NCBI RefSeq assembly: GCF_902779965.1
Contig: NZ_CACZDK010000004.1
Location: forward strand, 62,001-126,000
DNA length: 64,000 bases
Source of the DNA: Fibrobacter succinogenes
GTDB taxonomy: Bacteria; Fibrobacterota; Fibrobacteria; Fibrobacterales; Fibrobacteraceae
Direction: 5' to 3'
Shown: in pieces, positions 38,189 through 46,709 of the stretch
Position numbering within the stretch: the first letter of the stretch is position 1
Layout: each line of letters begins with the position of its first letter
Translations under genes and position numbers: made by a program
The notes under the pieces: model-generated
Told to the model about the DNA's origin: nothing
Databases searched by the model: none
Seen by the model: the letters and a program-made list of their open reading frames with translations, nothing else

Positions 38189-38908
38189 CTAAAGCACTTG
38201 AGGACGCCGAAGAGATACTTCGTACAGATTAACAGGAAATGTAAAAGTTGCGCCTTTCTGCGTTTTCGGGAACACCCAACGACTGACAGATTCTTTTATT
38301 TCTTCATTCATGGCGCTAAAGGGGCTATTTTCAGCGATTGTAGTCGATGTAATCTCAACTTTTTCAACCTTGCCGCTTGAAGCAATTTTCAACGTCAAAA
38401 CAATTTTCCCTTCAAATTCATTTGCAGAATCCGAACGATTCCTTATATTCTTGGAGCAGACATAACGTAAGCCAAGAATTCGTTGGCGATATACCTTTAA
38501 AAAAGCTTGAACATCAATATCAAGCCCTTTGATGACAACATTTTTTTCAGACAATGGCTTTATACGACACTGGCGAACATACTCACGAGCACAACCATCA
38601 CAAACAACATCCGAAAGAACGCCATAAAGAGCCACTGTTTGCAATAGTCCATCCAAGTTAGGTTTTTCAGCTTTTACAGGAAAACTATCACGATAAATTT
38701 TAGAGATTTCAACCTTTTTCAACTTTATCGGATAAAAAATCGACTTTTCCTTGAGGCTATCAGACTGCTGTTTATTAACATCCTCCGCTTTAGGATTATC
38801 TGTTTTAGGAGCCTCAGCTTTTTTTTCAGCATCACCGCAACCAGCCCACAATACCGCCGCGGTCATGAGTGCCACTTTGCCAAGAAATTTGCTAAAGTTT
38901 TTTGCCAT
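38189..38908 (-). CDS. Lipoprotein with AgmX/PglI-type C-terminal domain
   Basis: This 239-aa lipoprotein has lipobox VLWAGC-GDA and an acidic, Lys-rich linker. The C-terminal ~100 residues have the AgmX/PglI layout, related to the TonB C-terminal fold: YRQRILGLRYVCSKN, FEGKIVLTLKIASSGKVEKV, SRWVFP. Extra cysteines appear at CDGCAREYVRQC. In relatives this domain is found on envelope-spanning motility or energy-coupling proteins. Here it is on a lipoprotein, so the partner is unknown. It is one of three intact tandem paralogs. Confidence 0.75.
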   Translation of the reverse strand: MAKNFSKFLGKVALMTAAVLWAGCGDAEKKAEAPKTDNPKAEDVNKQQSDSLKEKSIFYPIKLKKVEISKIYRDSFPVKAEKPNLDGLLQTVALYGVLSDVVCDGCAREYVRQCRIKPLSEKNVVIKGLDIDVQAFLKVYRQRILGLRYVCSKNIRNRSDSANEFEGKIVLTLKIASSGKVEKVEITSTTIAENSPFSAMNEEIKESVSRWVFPKTQKGATFTFPVNLYEVSLRRPQVL

Positions 38909-38966
38909 GTTTTATAAATAACAAAATTCAAATCAGAAAAATCAGCAGGAAAATAAATTTTTTCGA

Positions 38967-39941
38967 TTATTTAGGCTGCGACGAAGTTTTGTCTTCTTCA
39001 TAAAAACGAATAGGCACATAAACAGTCGTCTCAGATTCAACCTTAGAGAAAGTCCATCGACTTGCTGCGTTTCTTATCTCTTCATCAAAACTTTTAACAC
39101 CCGTCGTCGATTTCTTTATTGAAGATTTTTTTACGGTTCCATCAGCAGCAATCGTCAACTTTAAAACGATTTTTCCCTGAAATGTATTAGCAGAATTTTT
39201 CTTGATGAATTTTCTGTATATAAGCCTTAAACCCGGACTTCTTTGTCGAAGAACACGCTCAACTCTAGAAACCATATCTTGATTAATAGTTTGTTTGTCT
39301 GCGAATTCAATATTTTGATAAAGAACTTTCACAAACCATCTAGATGAAATCGTATTCGAATAATCCAATAACGATAACCCATCATCTACAGAAGCGTTTC
39401 CAGGACCATTATTAAATCGACCTTCAGAACCATCATTAAAGCCAAGACGACGTAGTCTATTCCTATCCGCAATAACACCATAATAACACATAACAGAGCC
39501 TAAATCTGATCTAGCTTTCAAAATCGAATCACGATTTTTTGCAAAAATAAACCTCCGCATAAGAGCATATTGATATCCGTCTTTCTTTTTTTCTACATCA
39601 TTCCATTCAATCGGGAAAAAAGCCTTCATCAAGCTATCTCTAGTCCGCTGTTTTTCAAGCAGTTTCGCGGAATCCAGCAATACGACTGTTTGGGAATTTG
39701 CATCAAGAGAATCTTTAGGATTCTCAATCGCAAGAGAATCGTCTTTTCCCGATACATGCGGCAACGCCGCAGAATCAGACGATTCAACGGAATTGGATAT
39801 TTCAGTTACACCGAAACTATTCGAAGCGTTGCTTACCGGCTTTTCATTTTTAGAATCATTATCGACATTGCAACCAGCCCACAGCACCGCTGTAGCCAAC
39901 AATGCAATTTCACTAAAATATTTGCTAAAGAAATTTGCCAT
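38967..39941 (-). CDS. Lipoprotein with AgmX/PglI-type C-terminal domain (paralog)
   Basis: This 324-aa paralog is nearly identical at the N-terminus to the next upstream gene (MANFFSKYFSEIALLATAVL, WAGC). The linker repeats SNSFGVTEISNSVES and LDANSQTVVLLDSAK. The C-terminal domain shows RRSPGLRLIYRKF, FQGKIVLKLTIAADGTVKKS and ASRWTF. The middle contains an extra ~100 residues with RRLGFNDGSEGRFNNG. Recent duplication of the signal and linker with divergence of the middle is apparent. Confidence 0.75.
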   Translation of the reverse strand: MANFFSKYFSEIALLATAVLWAGCNVDNDSKNEKPVSNASNSFGVTEISNSVESSDSAALPHVSGKDDSLAIENPKDSLDANSQTVVLLDSAKLLEKQRTRDSLMKAFFPIEWNDVEKKKDGYQYALMRRFIFAKNRDSILKARSDLGSVMCYYGVIADRNRLRRLGFNDGSEGRFNNGPGNASVDDGLSLLDYSNTISSRWFVKVLYQNIEFADKQTINQDMVSRVERVLRQRSPGLRLIYRKFIKKNSANTFQGKIVLKLTIAADGTVKKSSIKKSTTGVKSFDEEIRNAASRWTFSKVESETTVYVPIRFYEEDKTSSQPK

Positions 39942-40010
39942 AATTTAATAGGGAGTTAGAAGAATACTGCAGGAAGTTATCAAAAAAAATTAAGAGTCTG
40001 TTCTAAGCAT

Positions 40011-40850
40011 TCAATCCTTATAGAACGTAAACGGGATCTTAAATGTTCCCTGAACATTTTTTTCGCCAAAATTCCAATATTTCACAGTTTTCTTAAGTTC
40101 TTCGTCAAATTCATCATAGCCCGTTGTCGAAGAATCAATTTCAACATTTTCAACGAAACCGTTCAAATTTATCTTAATTTTCAAAACAACAGTTCCATTA
40201 AATTCTGGATTCTTTTTCAAAAACATGTTGTAAATAAGACGCACAGTAGATGATCGTTGGCGAACCACATTTAAAACAGCCGAGACACTATCATTGACAA
40301 CAATAATATCCGATTCATTTATTTCTTGCACACGACCTTTAGCAGCAGAGTTTAGATATCTTATTACATCATCTCGCGATGTAACAACTCCATAAAGAAA
40401 AACATTTTCTCCAAAATTTTTCCTAACACGCCTCATTTCTTTTAACTGCATCTGCACTAGACACTTCAAAATACCACGAGTATCAAAACGTTGACAATCT
40501 TTACCGGATCTTTCAATAGGGAAAAAAACTTTCATCAAGCTATCTCTAGTCCGTTGCACTTCAAGCTGTTTTGCAGAATCCAACAATACGACCGTTTGGG
40601 CGTTCGCATCAAGAGAATCTTTAGAAATCTCGTTCGCAAGAGAATCGTCTTTTTCCGTTACATTCTGTAACGCTGCAGATTCAGTCGATTCAACGGAATT
40701 GGATATTTCAGTCACACCGAAACTGTTCGAAGAGTTGCTTACCGACTTTTCATTTTTCGAATCATCATCGACATTACCGCAACCAGCCCACAGCACCGCT
40801 GTAGCCAACAATGCAATTTCACTAAAATATTTGCTAAAGAAATTTGCCAT
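40011..40850 (-). CDS. Lipoprotein with AgmX/PglI-type C-terminal domain (paralog)
   Basis: The 279-aa form starts at ATG 40850 (MANFFSKYF), matching the paralog; ATGs further upstream (40856, 40865) add residues absent from relatives. Lipobox VLWAGC-GN. The linker (NSFGVTEISNSVESTESAAL) is shared with the neighbour. The C-terminal domain has RQRSSTVRLIYNMFLKKN, FNGTVVLKIKINLNGFVENV and VKYWNFG. It is the first gene of the minus-strand array; the hairpin-rich region lies just upstream. Confidence 0.75.
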   Translation of the reverse strand: MANFFSKYFSEIALLATAVLWAGCGNVDDDSKNEKSVSNSSNSFGVTEISNSVESTESAALQNVTEKDDSLANEISKDSLDANAQTVVLLDSAKQLEVQRTRDSLMKVFFPIERSGKDCQRFDTRGILKCLVQMQLKEMRRVRKNFGENVFLYGVVTSRDDVIRYLNSAAKGRVQEINESDIIVVNDSVSAVLNVVRQRSSTVRLIYNMFLKKNPEFNGTVVLKIKINLNGFVENVEIDSSTTGYDEFDEELKKTVKYWNFGEKNVQGTFKIPFTFYKD

Positions 40851-40980
40851 GGCCATAAATAACAAAATTCAAAATAAACAATCAATGCAAAAAAATTTCT
40901 TTTACAATTTTTTTTCACATCATTTTGGCACAAAGGCTTTTCAGAACTTTCCATTGAGATGATGAGATTTTTGCGTTTTT

Positions 40981-41260
40981 CGCACTTCTCGCGCGTCGCT
41001 CGCCTTGCACGCTTTTACTAAATTGGCACGCTTCGCGTGCATTTGACATTTGCAATGTCATGCAGCTGCATCTCGACCATAGACGATGTAAAAACATCGT
41101 CTGCGGCACTCGATTTGCGTGCATTTAGTACGGCTCGGACATGCTCGTTCAAGCAAGCTTGACTCGCGCGTCGCTCGCTTTTGACGCCTTCGGCGTCCGT
41201 AGCGGCAGCTCAAATATGCGAAAGCAAGCTTTCGCGCATTCCTCGCCTTGCGCACTTTTA
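40981..41260 (+). repeat. Hairpin-rich array upstream of miaB
   Basis: No ORF here is supported. Stems in order are GCACGCttcGCGTGC (41026-41040), TGACATTtgcAATGTCA (41044-41060), GACGATGTaaaaACATCGTC (41082-41101), TCAAGCaaGCTTGA (41149-41162), GACGCCttcGGCGTC (41183-41197) and GCGAAAGCaaGCTTTCGC (41218-41235). The array ends in CTCGCCTTGCGCACTTTT (41242-41259), followed by TAAATTTG and the miaB ATG. The last two hairpins plus the 18-base block form the same unit as at 5355-5432 and 47345-47421. With its flanks this gap runs 40851-41274. Confidence 0.75.
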
Positions 41261-41261
41261 C

Positions 41262-41269
41262 TAAATTTG
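41262..41269 (+). promoter_or_regulatory. Candidate -7 element (TAAATTTG) of miaB
   Basis: This is an exact TAnnTTTG match beginning three bases after the repeat block and ending five bases before the miaB ATG at 41275. No Shine-Dalgarno lies between. Confidence 0.45.
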
Positions 41270-41274
41270 GCCGC

Positions 41275-42597
41275 ATGACGAAATACCACTTGGCCACATA
41301 CGGCTGCCAGATGAATGAATACGACTCCGCGATGATAGCTCAAGAGCTAGACATGTGCGGCTGCGTCGAGACGAACAACCAGGAAGACGCCGACATCATC
41401 ATCGTGAACACCTGCAGCGTACGCGAAAAGGCCGAGGAAACCGCCATTGCGAACATCAGCAAGCTCAAGTACTTGCGCAAAAAGAATCCCGACGTGAAAG
41501 TCGTCGTTTGCGGCTGCATGGCCAAGAACCGCGGCCCGGAACTGTTGAAGCGCCTCAAGAACGTGAACTACATCGTGGGCCCGGACCAATACCGCAAAAT
41601 TCCGGAGCTTCTGTTCGGCGACGCCCAAAGCCCGCTGCACAAGACGCACCACAAGATGTTCATCGACGAGGACCGCAACGAAAACTACCTCGGCGACTAC
41701 GCCAAGTTGAGCAATAACTTCAGCACGTTCGTTGCCATCCAGCGCGGTTGCAATAAGCGCTGCAGCTACTGCATCGTGCCATACCTCCGCGGTCCCGAGA
41801 AATATCGCGAAGCAGATGACATCCTCGCCGAAGTCCGCAGAGCCGCCGACAAGGGCATTACCGAAGTCATGCTGCTCGGGCAAACCGTAAACGCCTACAA
41901 GACCGCCACCGAAGACTTCGCCACGCTTTTGACAAAGGTCTCCGAAATCGGCGGCATCAAGCGCATCCGCTTTACAAGCCCGCACCCGCGCCATTATACG
42001 AACGAACTCATCGACGTTCTTTTGAACAACCCGAAAGTTTGCCATTACGCGCACATTCCGCTCCAGAGCGGCTCCGACGCCATTCTCAAGAAGATGCGCC
42101 GCCAGCACAACATGGAACAATACATGACCGTCATCGAGCAGCTGCGTAGCCATGACCCGTATTACGCCATTTCGACAGATGTCATTTGCGGATTCGTGGG
42201 CGAAACCGATGAAGATTTCGAACAGACTATCAAAGCATTTGAAGCATGCCAGTTCGATACCGCCTACATGTTCATTTACAGCCCGCGCAAGGGAACGGAA
42301 TCGTTCAACGAGCCTGAAATTCTCACGCCCGAAGAAAAGTCCGCACGCCACACGCGCCTCGTGGAACTCCAGAACGCCATTACGCTCAAGCGCAACCAGA
42401 TGATGATCGGCCGCACCGAAGAAATCCTCGTTGAAGCAAGCTCCACTCGCGACAAGACTGAATTTGTTGGTAAAACAGACAATTTCAAGAAGGTCATCTT
42501 CAAGCCCGAAGAAGGACACATCATCAAGCCGGGCGATTACGTGCAGGTTAAAATCGACGACATCCGCGGTTGGACGCTCCGCGGCACGCTCGTATAA
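41275..42597 (+). CDS. miaB: tRNA-2-methylthio-N6-dimethylallyladenosine synthase MiaB
   Basis: This 440-aa radical-SAM enzyme adds the methylthio group at tRNA position 37. The N-terminal MTTase domain holds cluster cysteines in YGCQMNEYDS, NTCSVREKAEE and CGCMA. The radical-SAM motif is CNKRCSYC. A C-terminal TRAM domain (residues ~375-440) ends GWTLRGTLV. ATG 41275 is chosen; the TTG at 41248 lies inside the repeat block. It is probably leaderless (see 41262). Confidence 0.95.
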   Translation: MTKYHLATYGCQMNEYDSAMIAQELDMCGCVETNNQEDADIIIVNTCSVREKAEETAIANISKLKYLRKKNPDVKVVVCGCMAKNRGPELLKRLKNVNYIVGPDQYRKIPELLFGDAQSPLHKTHHKMFIDEDRNENYLGDYAKLSNNFSTFVAIQRGCNKRCSYCIVPYLRGPEKYREADDILAEVRRAADKGITEVMLLGQTVNAYKTATEDFATLLTKVSEIGGIKRIRFTSPHPRHYTNELIDVLLNNPKVCHYAHIPLQSGSDAILKKMRRQHNMEQYMTVIEQLRSHDPYYAISTDVICGFVGETDEDFEQTIKAFEACQFDTAYMFIYSPRKGTESFNEPEILTPEEKSARHTRLVELQNAITLKRNQMMIGRTEEILVEASSTRDKTEFVGKTDNFKKVIFKPEEGHIIKPGDYVQVKIDDIRGWTLRGTLV

Positions 42598-42680
42598 AAC
42601 ACGCTCGTATATATCGCAGACCCCGCCTTGCGGTTCATTTACGTAACTCAAAGATATTCAACGAGTTACACGTTTTCACA

Positions 42681-42712
42681 TTTGTAAAATCCCTCAAAAA
42701 TTTATATTTTTG
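42681..42712 (+). promoter_or_regulatory. Candidate promoter of the SPOR gene: TTTG-N20-TATTTTTG
   Basis: TTTG at 42681-42684 and TATTTTTG at 42705-42712, 20 bases apart, fit the Bacteroidota-type -33/-7 pattern. A GAGGG ribosome site follows before ATG 42727. Confidence 0.6.
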
Positions 42713-42726
42713 GAATAGAGGGCAAT

Positions 42727-43647
42727 ATGGCTAAATATTTTATTCGTAATTTGGTTATTTCTGGCGCCCTGAGCGCATTTTCCACAACAGCATCCTTCGC
42801 AGAAACCGCACCAACACTGGCTTCTGCACAAAAAGCGTATGTCAACGGCAACTGGAAAGAAGCAGCCTCCGCTTACGAAGTCGTTTGCCCCACACAACCC
42901 GATTCCAGCCGTACTGAATGTTTTTTGTGGAATATCCTCGCCCTCTCTCAAACAGGCGTAACCGCAGATTTCACCAAAGCCGGTAAGCGCCTAGACTCCC
43001 TCATCGACAAGACCAATCCGCAAAAAACTATTTATACAGACCTCATGATGACTAAGGCTCAGTTTCAGCTGTACCTTGGCCGTTACAACAAAGCCGCACA
43101 ATCCCTCATCCATGCAATTGAAACTTCACAGCCGCACCAAGTTACAGTGTTGCAAAAAGTCTGTTCTGCAGTGCAAAGCCGCACCCGCAACGAAGACCTG
43201 AACGAAGCTTGCCAAAATCTAGGGAACCCAGAAGCGCGCAAGGCAAAAACCGAAGCGTCCACCAAAACAGCGCCAATGCAAACCGCAGCAGCTAAGCAAC
43301 CTCCCGCGCAAAACGCAACACAAACAGCATCTGCGCAACCTGTTCCACCGACGCAACCAAACACGACTAAAGTCCCTGCAGCAAAAAACGCCGAAGAAAA
43401 ATCTACATGGCAACTGCAACTGGGCGCATTCAGCGTCAAATCCAATGCCGATTTGCTCGTTGACAACTTGAAAAAACGCAACATCGCCTGCACAATCAGC
43501 CAAAACACGCTTGAAAGCGGTAAAGTCCTCTATATCGTGCGCACCGGTCCTTTTGATACAAAGGAAAGCGCAGTGGACTACGGAGCAAAAAAACTCACTC
43601 CAATCCACGTGGAATTCAGGCCGTTACTCGTAAAACAAGCTCTTTAA
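42727..43647 (+). CDS. Secreted SPOR-domain protein
   Basis: This 306-aa protein has a signal peptide (ISGALSAFSTTASFA-ET), then a TPR-like helical region (AQKAYVNGNWKEAASAYEVV) to ~residue 160. An Ala/Gln/Pro/Thr-rich linker (~170-215) leads to a C-terminal SPOR domain (WQLQLGAFSVKSNADLLVDN, YIVRTGPFDTKESA). SPOR domains bind denuded glycan strands, often at division septa. No membrane anchor besides the signal peptide is seen. It is single-cistron, with a terminator at 43688. Confidence 0.88.
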   Translation: MAKYFIRNLVISGALSAFSTTASFAETAPTLASAQKAYVNGNWKEAASAYEVVCPTQPDSSRTECFLWNILALSQTGVTADFTKAGKRLDSLIDKTNPQKTIYTDLMMTKAQFQLYLGRYNKAAQSLIHAIETSQPHQVTVLQKVCSAVQSRTRNEDLNEACQNLGNPEARKAKTEASTKTAPMQTAAAKQPPAQNATQTASAQPVPPTQPNTTKVPAAKNAEEKSTWQLQLGAFSVKSNADLLVDNLKKRNIACTISQNTLESGKVLYIVRTGPFDTKESAVDYGAKKLTPIHVEFRPLLVKQAL

Positions 43648-43687
43648 GCAAATAAAATTATACTCGAAAAAATTTTTTACAGTTTTT

Positions 43688-43711
43688 AACGCAGAAAACT
43701 TGCGTTTTTTC
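43688..43711 (+). terminator. Terminator after the SPOR gene
   Basis: AACGCA (43688-43693) pairs with TGCGTT (43701-43706) and a T run follows. Confidence 0.6.
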
Positions 43712-43744
43712 GCATTATACCTACAAAAAAAGCAAAAATAGTGC

Positions 43745-43752
43745 TATATTTG
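43745..43752 (+). promoter_or_regulatory. Candidate -7 element (TATATTTG) of tRNA-Leu
   Basis: This is an exact TAnnTTTG match 12 bases before the mature tRNA 5' end at 43765. Confidence 0.55.
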
Positions 43753-43764
43753 TGTTGCTCCCCC

Positions 43765-43848
43765 GCCGGGGTGGTGAAATTGGTAGACGCGCTGGACTCA
43801 AAATCCAGTACTCGCGAGAGTGTGAGGGTTCGATTCCCTCCCCCGGCA
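43765..43848 (+). tRNA. tRNA-Leu (CAA)
   Basis: This 84-nt class II tRNA has acceptor GCCGGGG/CCCCGGC with discriminator A. The anticodon stem is CTGGA/TCCAG with loop CTCAAAA, anticodon CAA. A long variable arm (TACTCGCGAGAGTG) and T arm GAGGG-TTCGATT-CCCTC complete it. CCA is not encoded. It decodes UUG. Confidence 0.96.
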
Positions 43849-43873
43849 TTAAACGTTTAAGAAAGAGATCCAA

Positions 43874-44602
43874 ATGAGTAACATGTTCAAAATGCTTTCT
43901 GCTGTATTATTCGCGGGCTCATTAGCGTTTGCTCAGTCTGACGACCTCTTTTCTGATGATTTCCAAGACGCTGCAACTGCAGATTCCATCGCACAAGCTA
44001 ACGCTGAGGCTTCTCAGGCAAACATTGGTACAGCTCAAGCTGCCGGTGGCCAGTGGGAAGGCTTTAAGTACGAAGATATGGGTCTTACCCAATGGGAATA
44101 TCAGCAGGCAAAAGAACAAGGCGTATCTCGTGAAAAATTGACAAAGCTCGTCGAGCTCGGCATCCGCCCGACAGAATATCTCCAGAAACCTTGGAACAGA
44201 CTCGGTGTGAGCGAAGAAGATTGGCTCAGCCAGCGTGCCGAAGGCATGGAAGATGCAGACATCGACCGTTCTTACCGCTATCGCAGTGGTGATCAGAAAA
44301 GCGCCTACATTTCTCTTTTGATTCCTTCTTACTACCAGTGGAAAACAAAGCAAACTGCCAAGGCAACCTTTATGGATGTTCTTGAAATTGGCAGTATCGC
44401 AGTGACTGTTGTCCTTAAGGTTCAAGACAAGGGCAACTGGTGGTGGGGTTTCGGCGGAATTTTGGCAGCACACCTCTGGTCATTCGCAGATGCATTCATC
44501 AGCACCCAGTGGGATAGCAATCCAGACGCAAACCGCTTCAGCTTTGGCGTTCTTCCGACACCGGACCAGGGCGTAGCAAGTTTCTTCAATGTAAAGTTCT
44601 AA
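43874..44602 (+). CDS. Secreted or membrane protein of unknown function
   Basis: This 242-aa protein has a signal peptide (MLSAVLFAGSLAFA-QS) and an acidic, Ala-rich stretch. A helical segment with a repeated pattern follows (GLTQWEYQQAKEQGVSREKL, then LGVSEEDWLSQRAEG). The C-terminal part has SLLIPSYYQWKTKQTAKATF and two hydrophobic stretches (IGSIAVTVVLKV, WWWGFGGILAAHLWSFADAF), reminiscent of DUF5683-like membrane proteins. It lies 6 bases before panD, so they may share a transcript starting near tRNA-Leu. Confidence 0.7.
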   Translation: MSNMFKMLSAVLFAGSLAFAQSDDLFSDDFQDAATADSIAQANAEASQANIGTAQAAGGQWEGFKYEDMGLTQWEYQQAKEQGVSREKLTKLVELGIRPTEYLQKPWNRLGVSEEDWLSQRAEGMEDADIDRSYRYRSGDQKSAYISLLIPSYYQWKTKQTAKATFMDVLEIGSIAVTVVLKVQDKGNWWWGFGGILAAHLWSFADAFISTQWDSNPDANRFSFGVLPTPDQGVASFFNVKF

Positions 44603-44608
44603 GCAGCA

Positions 44609-44965
44609 ATGCAGCTAGAATTACTTAAAAGCAAAATACATCGCGCTACAGTTACCGATGCAAACCTCAATTATGAAGGTTCCATCACCATCGCCCGCGA
44701 TTTGATGGATGCAGCAGGCATTCTCCCCTTTGAAAAAGTAGGCGTACTTGATGTTAACAATGGCTCTCGCCTCGATACATACGTTATCGAAGGTAAAGCC
44801 GGTTCTGGCGTAATCTGCTTGAACGGTGCAGCAGCACGTTTGGTACAGCCAGGCGACCTTGTGATTATCGTAGCTTATGCAACGATGTCTCCGGAAGAAG
44901 CCAAGACTTGGAAACCAACCGTTATCCGCGTCAACGCAAAGAACGAAATCATCGAAAAGATTTAA
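44609..44965 (+). CDS. panD: Aspartate 1-decarboxylase
   Basis: This 118-aa pyruvoyl enzyme makes beta-alanine from L-aspartate for pantothenate and CoA. The self-cleavage site is NYEGS (Gly24-Ser25), where the Ser becomes the pyruvoyl group. Other family residues are [30 protein letters not shown] and [13 protein letters not shown] terminator follows at 44988. Confidence 0.96.
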   Translation: MQLELLKSKIHRATVTDANLNYEGSITIARDLMDAAGILPFEKVGVLDVNNGSRLDTYVIEGKAGSGVICLNGAAARLVQPGDLVIIVAYATMSPEEAKTWKPTVIRVNAKNEIIEKI

Positions 44966-44987
44966 GCTCTGCTGAGCACTGTATTTT

Positions 44988-45021
44988 GCCCGCCACCTAA
45001 CTTAGTGCGCGGGCTTTTTTT
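44988..45021 (+). terminator. Terminator after panD
   Basis: GCCCGC (44988-44993) pairs with GCGGGC (45009-45014), followed by T7. Confidence 0.8.
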
Positions 45022-45136
45022 CTGCATCAAAACTCTATTCGCTCCCCCAATAAATTTCAAAAAAATATTCGATTTAGCTTTTTGTAACAATGTAAATGTT
45101 GTATATTAAAAGCAAACTACAAATTGAGGTTATTCA

Positions 45137-46648
45137 ATGCAAATAGACTTAATGTATGTCGCTGTAGGCATCGCAGCACTTTTTTTCATCTGCATCTTCA
45201 CGATGTCTTACATCAAAGCTGCTCCAGACGAAGCCATCATTGTTTCCGGTATCCGCAAAGAACCTAAGGTTATCATCGGCCGTGCCGGTTTCAGAATTCC
45301 GTTCTTCGAACGCGCCGACCATCTTTCATTGCAATTGATTCAGATCGATGTGAAAACAGGAAGCCCCGTCCCGACTAAGGACTATATCAACGTTTCTGTC
45401 GACGCCGTCGTGACCGCCAAGATTTCGGACAATCCGGACCGCCTCAAATCTTCTGCACAGAACTTCTTGAACAAAAAGCCAGAAGACATTCGCGCCATGA
45501 TTGTTGATATTCTCGAAGGTAACATGCGTGAAATCGTAGGCCGCATGCAGCTCGTAGATCTCGTGGGCGACCGCAAGCAAGTCTCTGAACTCGTGCTCGA
45601 GAACGCCATTCCGGACCTTGAAAAGCTCGGTATCGTGGTGCAGACGTTCAACATCCAGAATTTTGAAGATGCAAACGGCGTGATTGAAAATCTTGGTGTC
45701 GATAAGACTTCTGCCATCCGCAAAGCCGCCGCGATTTCCAAGGCAAATGCCGAAAGAGACATCAGCGTTGCTCAATCGCAGGCCAAGAAAGAAGCTAACG
45801 ATGCCGCCGTTGCCGCAGAACTCGAAATTGCGCAGAAGCAAAACGATCTTGCCGTGAAGAAAGCGAACCTGCAAAAGATTTCTGACACGGAAAAAGCAAT
45901 TGCAGATGCCGCTTACGAAATCCAGAAGCAGACTCAGCAAAAAGAAATTAACGTGGCTCAGGCCGAGGCTGAAGTCGCGAAGCAAGAAAAGGAAATTGAA
46001 ATTCGCGAACGCATGGTCATGGTGACAGAAAAGGAACTTAAGGCCCAAATCGAAAAGAAAGCCGAAGCCGACCGCCAAGCACAAATCCAGCGTTCCGAAG
46101 CCGAACTCTTCCAGCAACAGAAAGACGCCGAAGCCATCCGCTATAAAGAAGAACAGCGCGCCAAGGCAATCAAGCAAATTGCAGAAGCCGAAAAGGAAAA
46201 GGCATTCGCCGAAGCTGAAGCCACAAAGGCAAAAGCATTAGCAGAAGCAGAAGCGACAAAGGCTAAGGGTCTCGCCGAAGCTGAAGCGATCAAGGCTCAA
46301 GGTCTTGCCGAAGCCGAAGCGCTCAACAAGAAGGCCGAAGCCATGAAGCTTTACGGCGATGCTGCTCGTCAAGAAATGCAGCTCAAGACGATTGAAAAAT
46401 ACTTCGAGCAAATGCCACAAATTGCAGCTGCTATCGCAAAGCCGATGGAAAAGATTGGCAACATCACCATGTACGGCGAAGGCAATACGGCAAAGCTCAC
46501 GGGCGACATCACCAAAACACTCACGCAGGTCACGAACGGCCTTACCGACTCGCTCGGCATTGATCTCCGCACGGTTCTTGGATCCATGTTCGGTGCAAAA
46601 CTCGCCGGAGTCACGAAAAATGACGATTCCAAGAAAGAAAACTCGTAA
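45137..46648 (+). CDS. Flotillin-like SPFH protein
   Basis: This 503-aa protein has one N-terminal membrane segment (VAVGIAALFFICIFTMSY), then an SPFH/PHB domain (residues ~30-200). A long coiled coil rich in Ala, Glu and Lys follows, with tandem AEAEATKAKALAEAEATKAK units near residues 355-400. The C-terminus is helical. Flotillins form large oligomeric cages on the inner membrane. The usual partner NfeD is not adjacent. GAGG lies ahead of the ATG and a strong terminator follows. Confidence 0.92.
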   Translation: MQIDLMYVAVGIAALFFICIFTMSYIKAAPDEAIIVSGIRKEPKVIIGRAGFRIPFFERADHLSLQLIQIDVKTGSPVPTKDYINVSVDAVVTAKISDNPDRLKSSAQNFLNKKPEDIRAMIVDILEGNMREIVGRMQLVDLVGDRKQVSELVLENAIPDLEKLGIVVQTFNIQNFEDANGVIENLGVDKTSAIRKAAAISKANAERDISVAQSQAKKEANDAAVAAELEIAQKQNDLAVKKANLQKISDTEKAIADAAYEIQKQTQQKEINVAQAEAEVAKQEKEIEIRERMVMVTEKELKAQIEKKAEADRQAQIQRSEAELFQQQKDAEAIRYKEEQRAKAIKQIAEAEKEKAFAEAEATKAKALAEAEATKAKGLAEAEAIKAQGLAEAEALNKKAEAMKLYGDAARQEMQLKTIEKYFEQMPQIAAAIAKPMEKIGNITMYGEGNTAKLTGDITKTLTQVTNGLTDSLGIDLRTVLGSMFGAKLAGVTKNDDSKKENS

Positions 46649-46673
46649 TAAATTCTAAAAATTCACACAATAG

Positions 46674-46709
46674 GAGATTACAGAATAGCCTGTAATCTCT
46701 TCTTTTTTT
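46674..46709 (+). terminator. Terminator after the flotillin gene
   Basis: GAGATTACAG (46674-46683) pairs with CTGTAATCTC (46690-46699), then TTCTTTTTTT. Confidence 0.85.

Noticed and set aside
40915-41343. Minus-strand ORFs of 64-79 codons in the hairpin array before miaB
   Set aside because: They are made of the palindromic repeats, have odd composition and no ribosome site.
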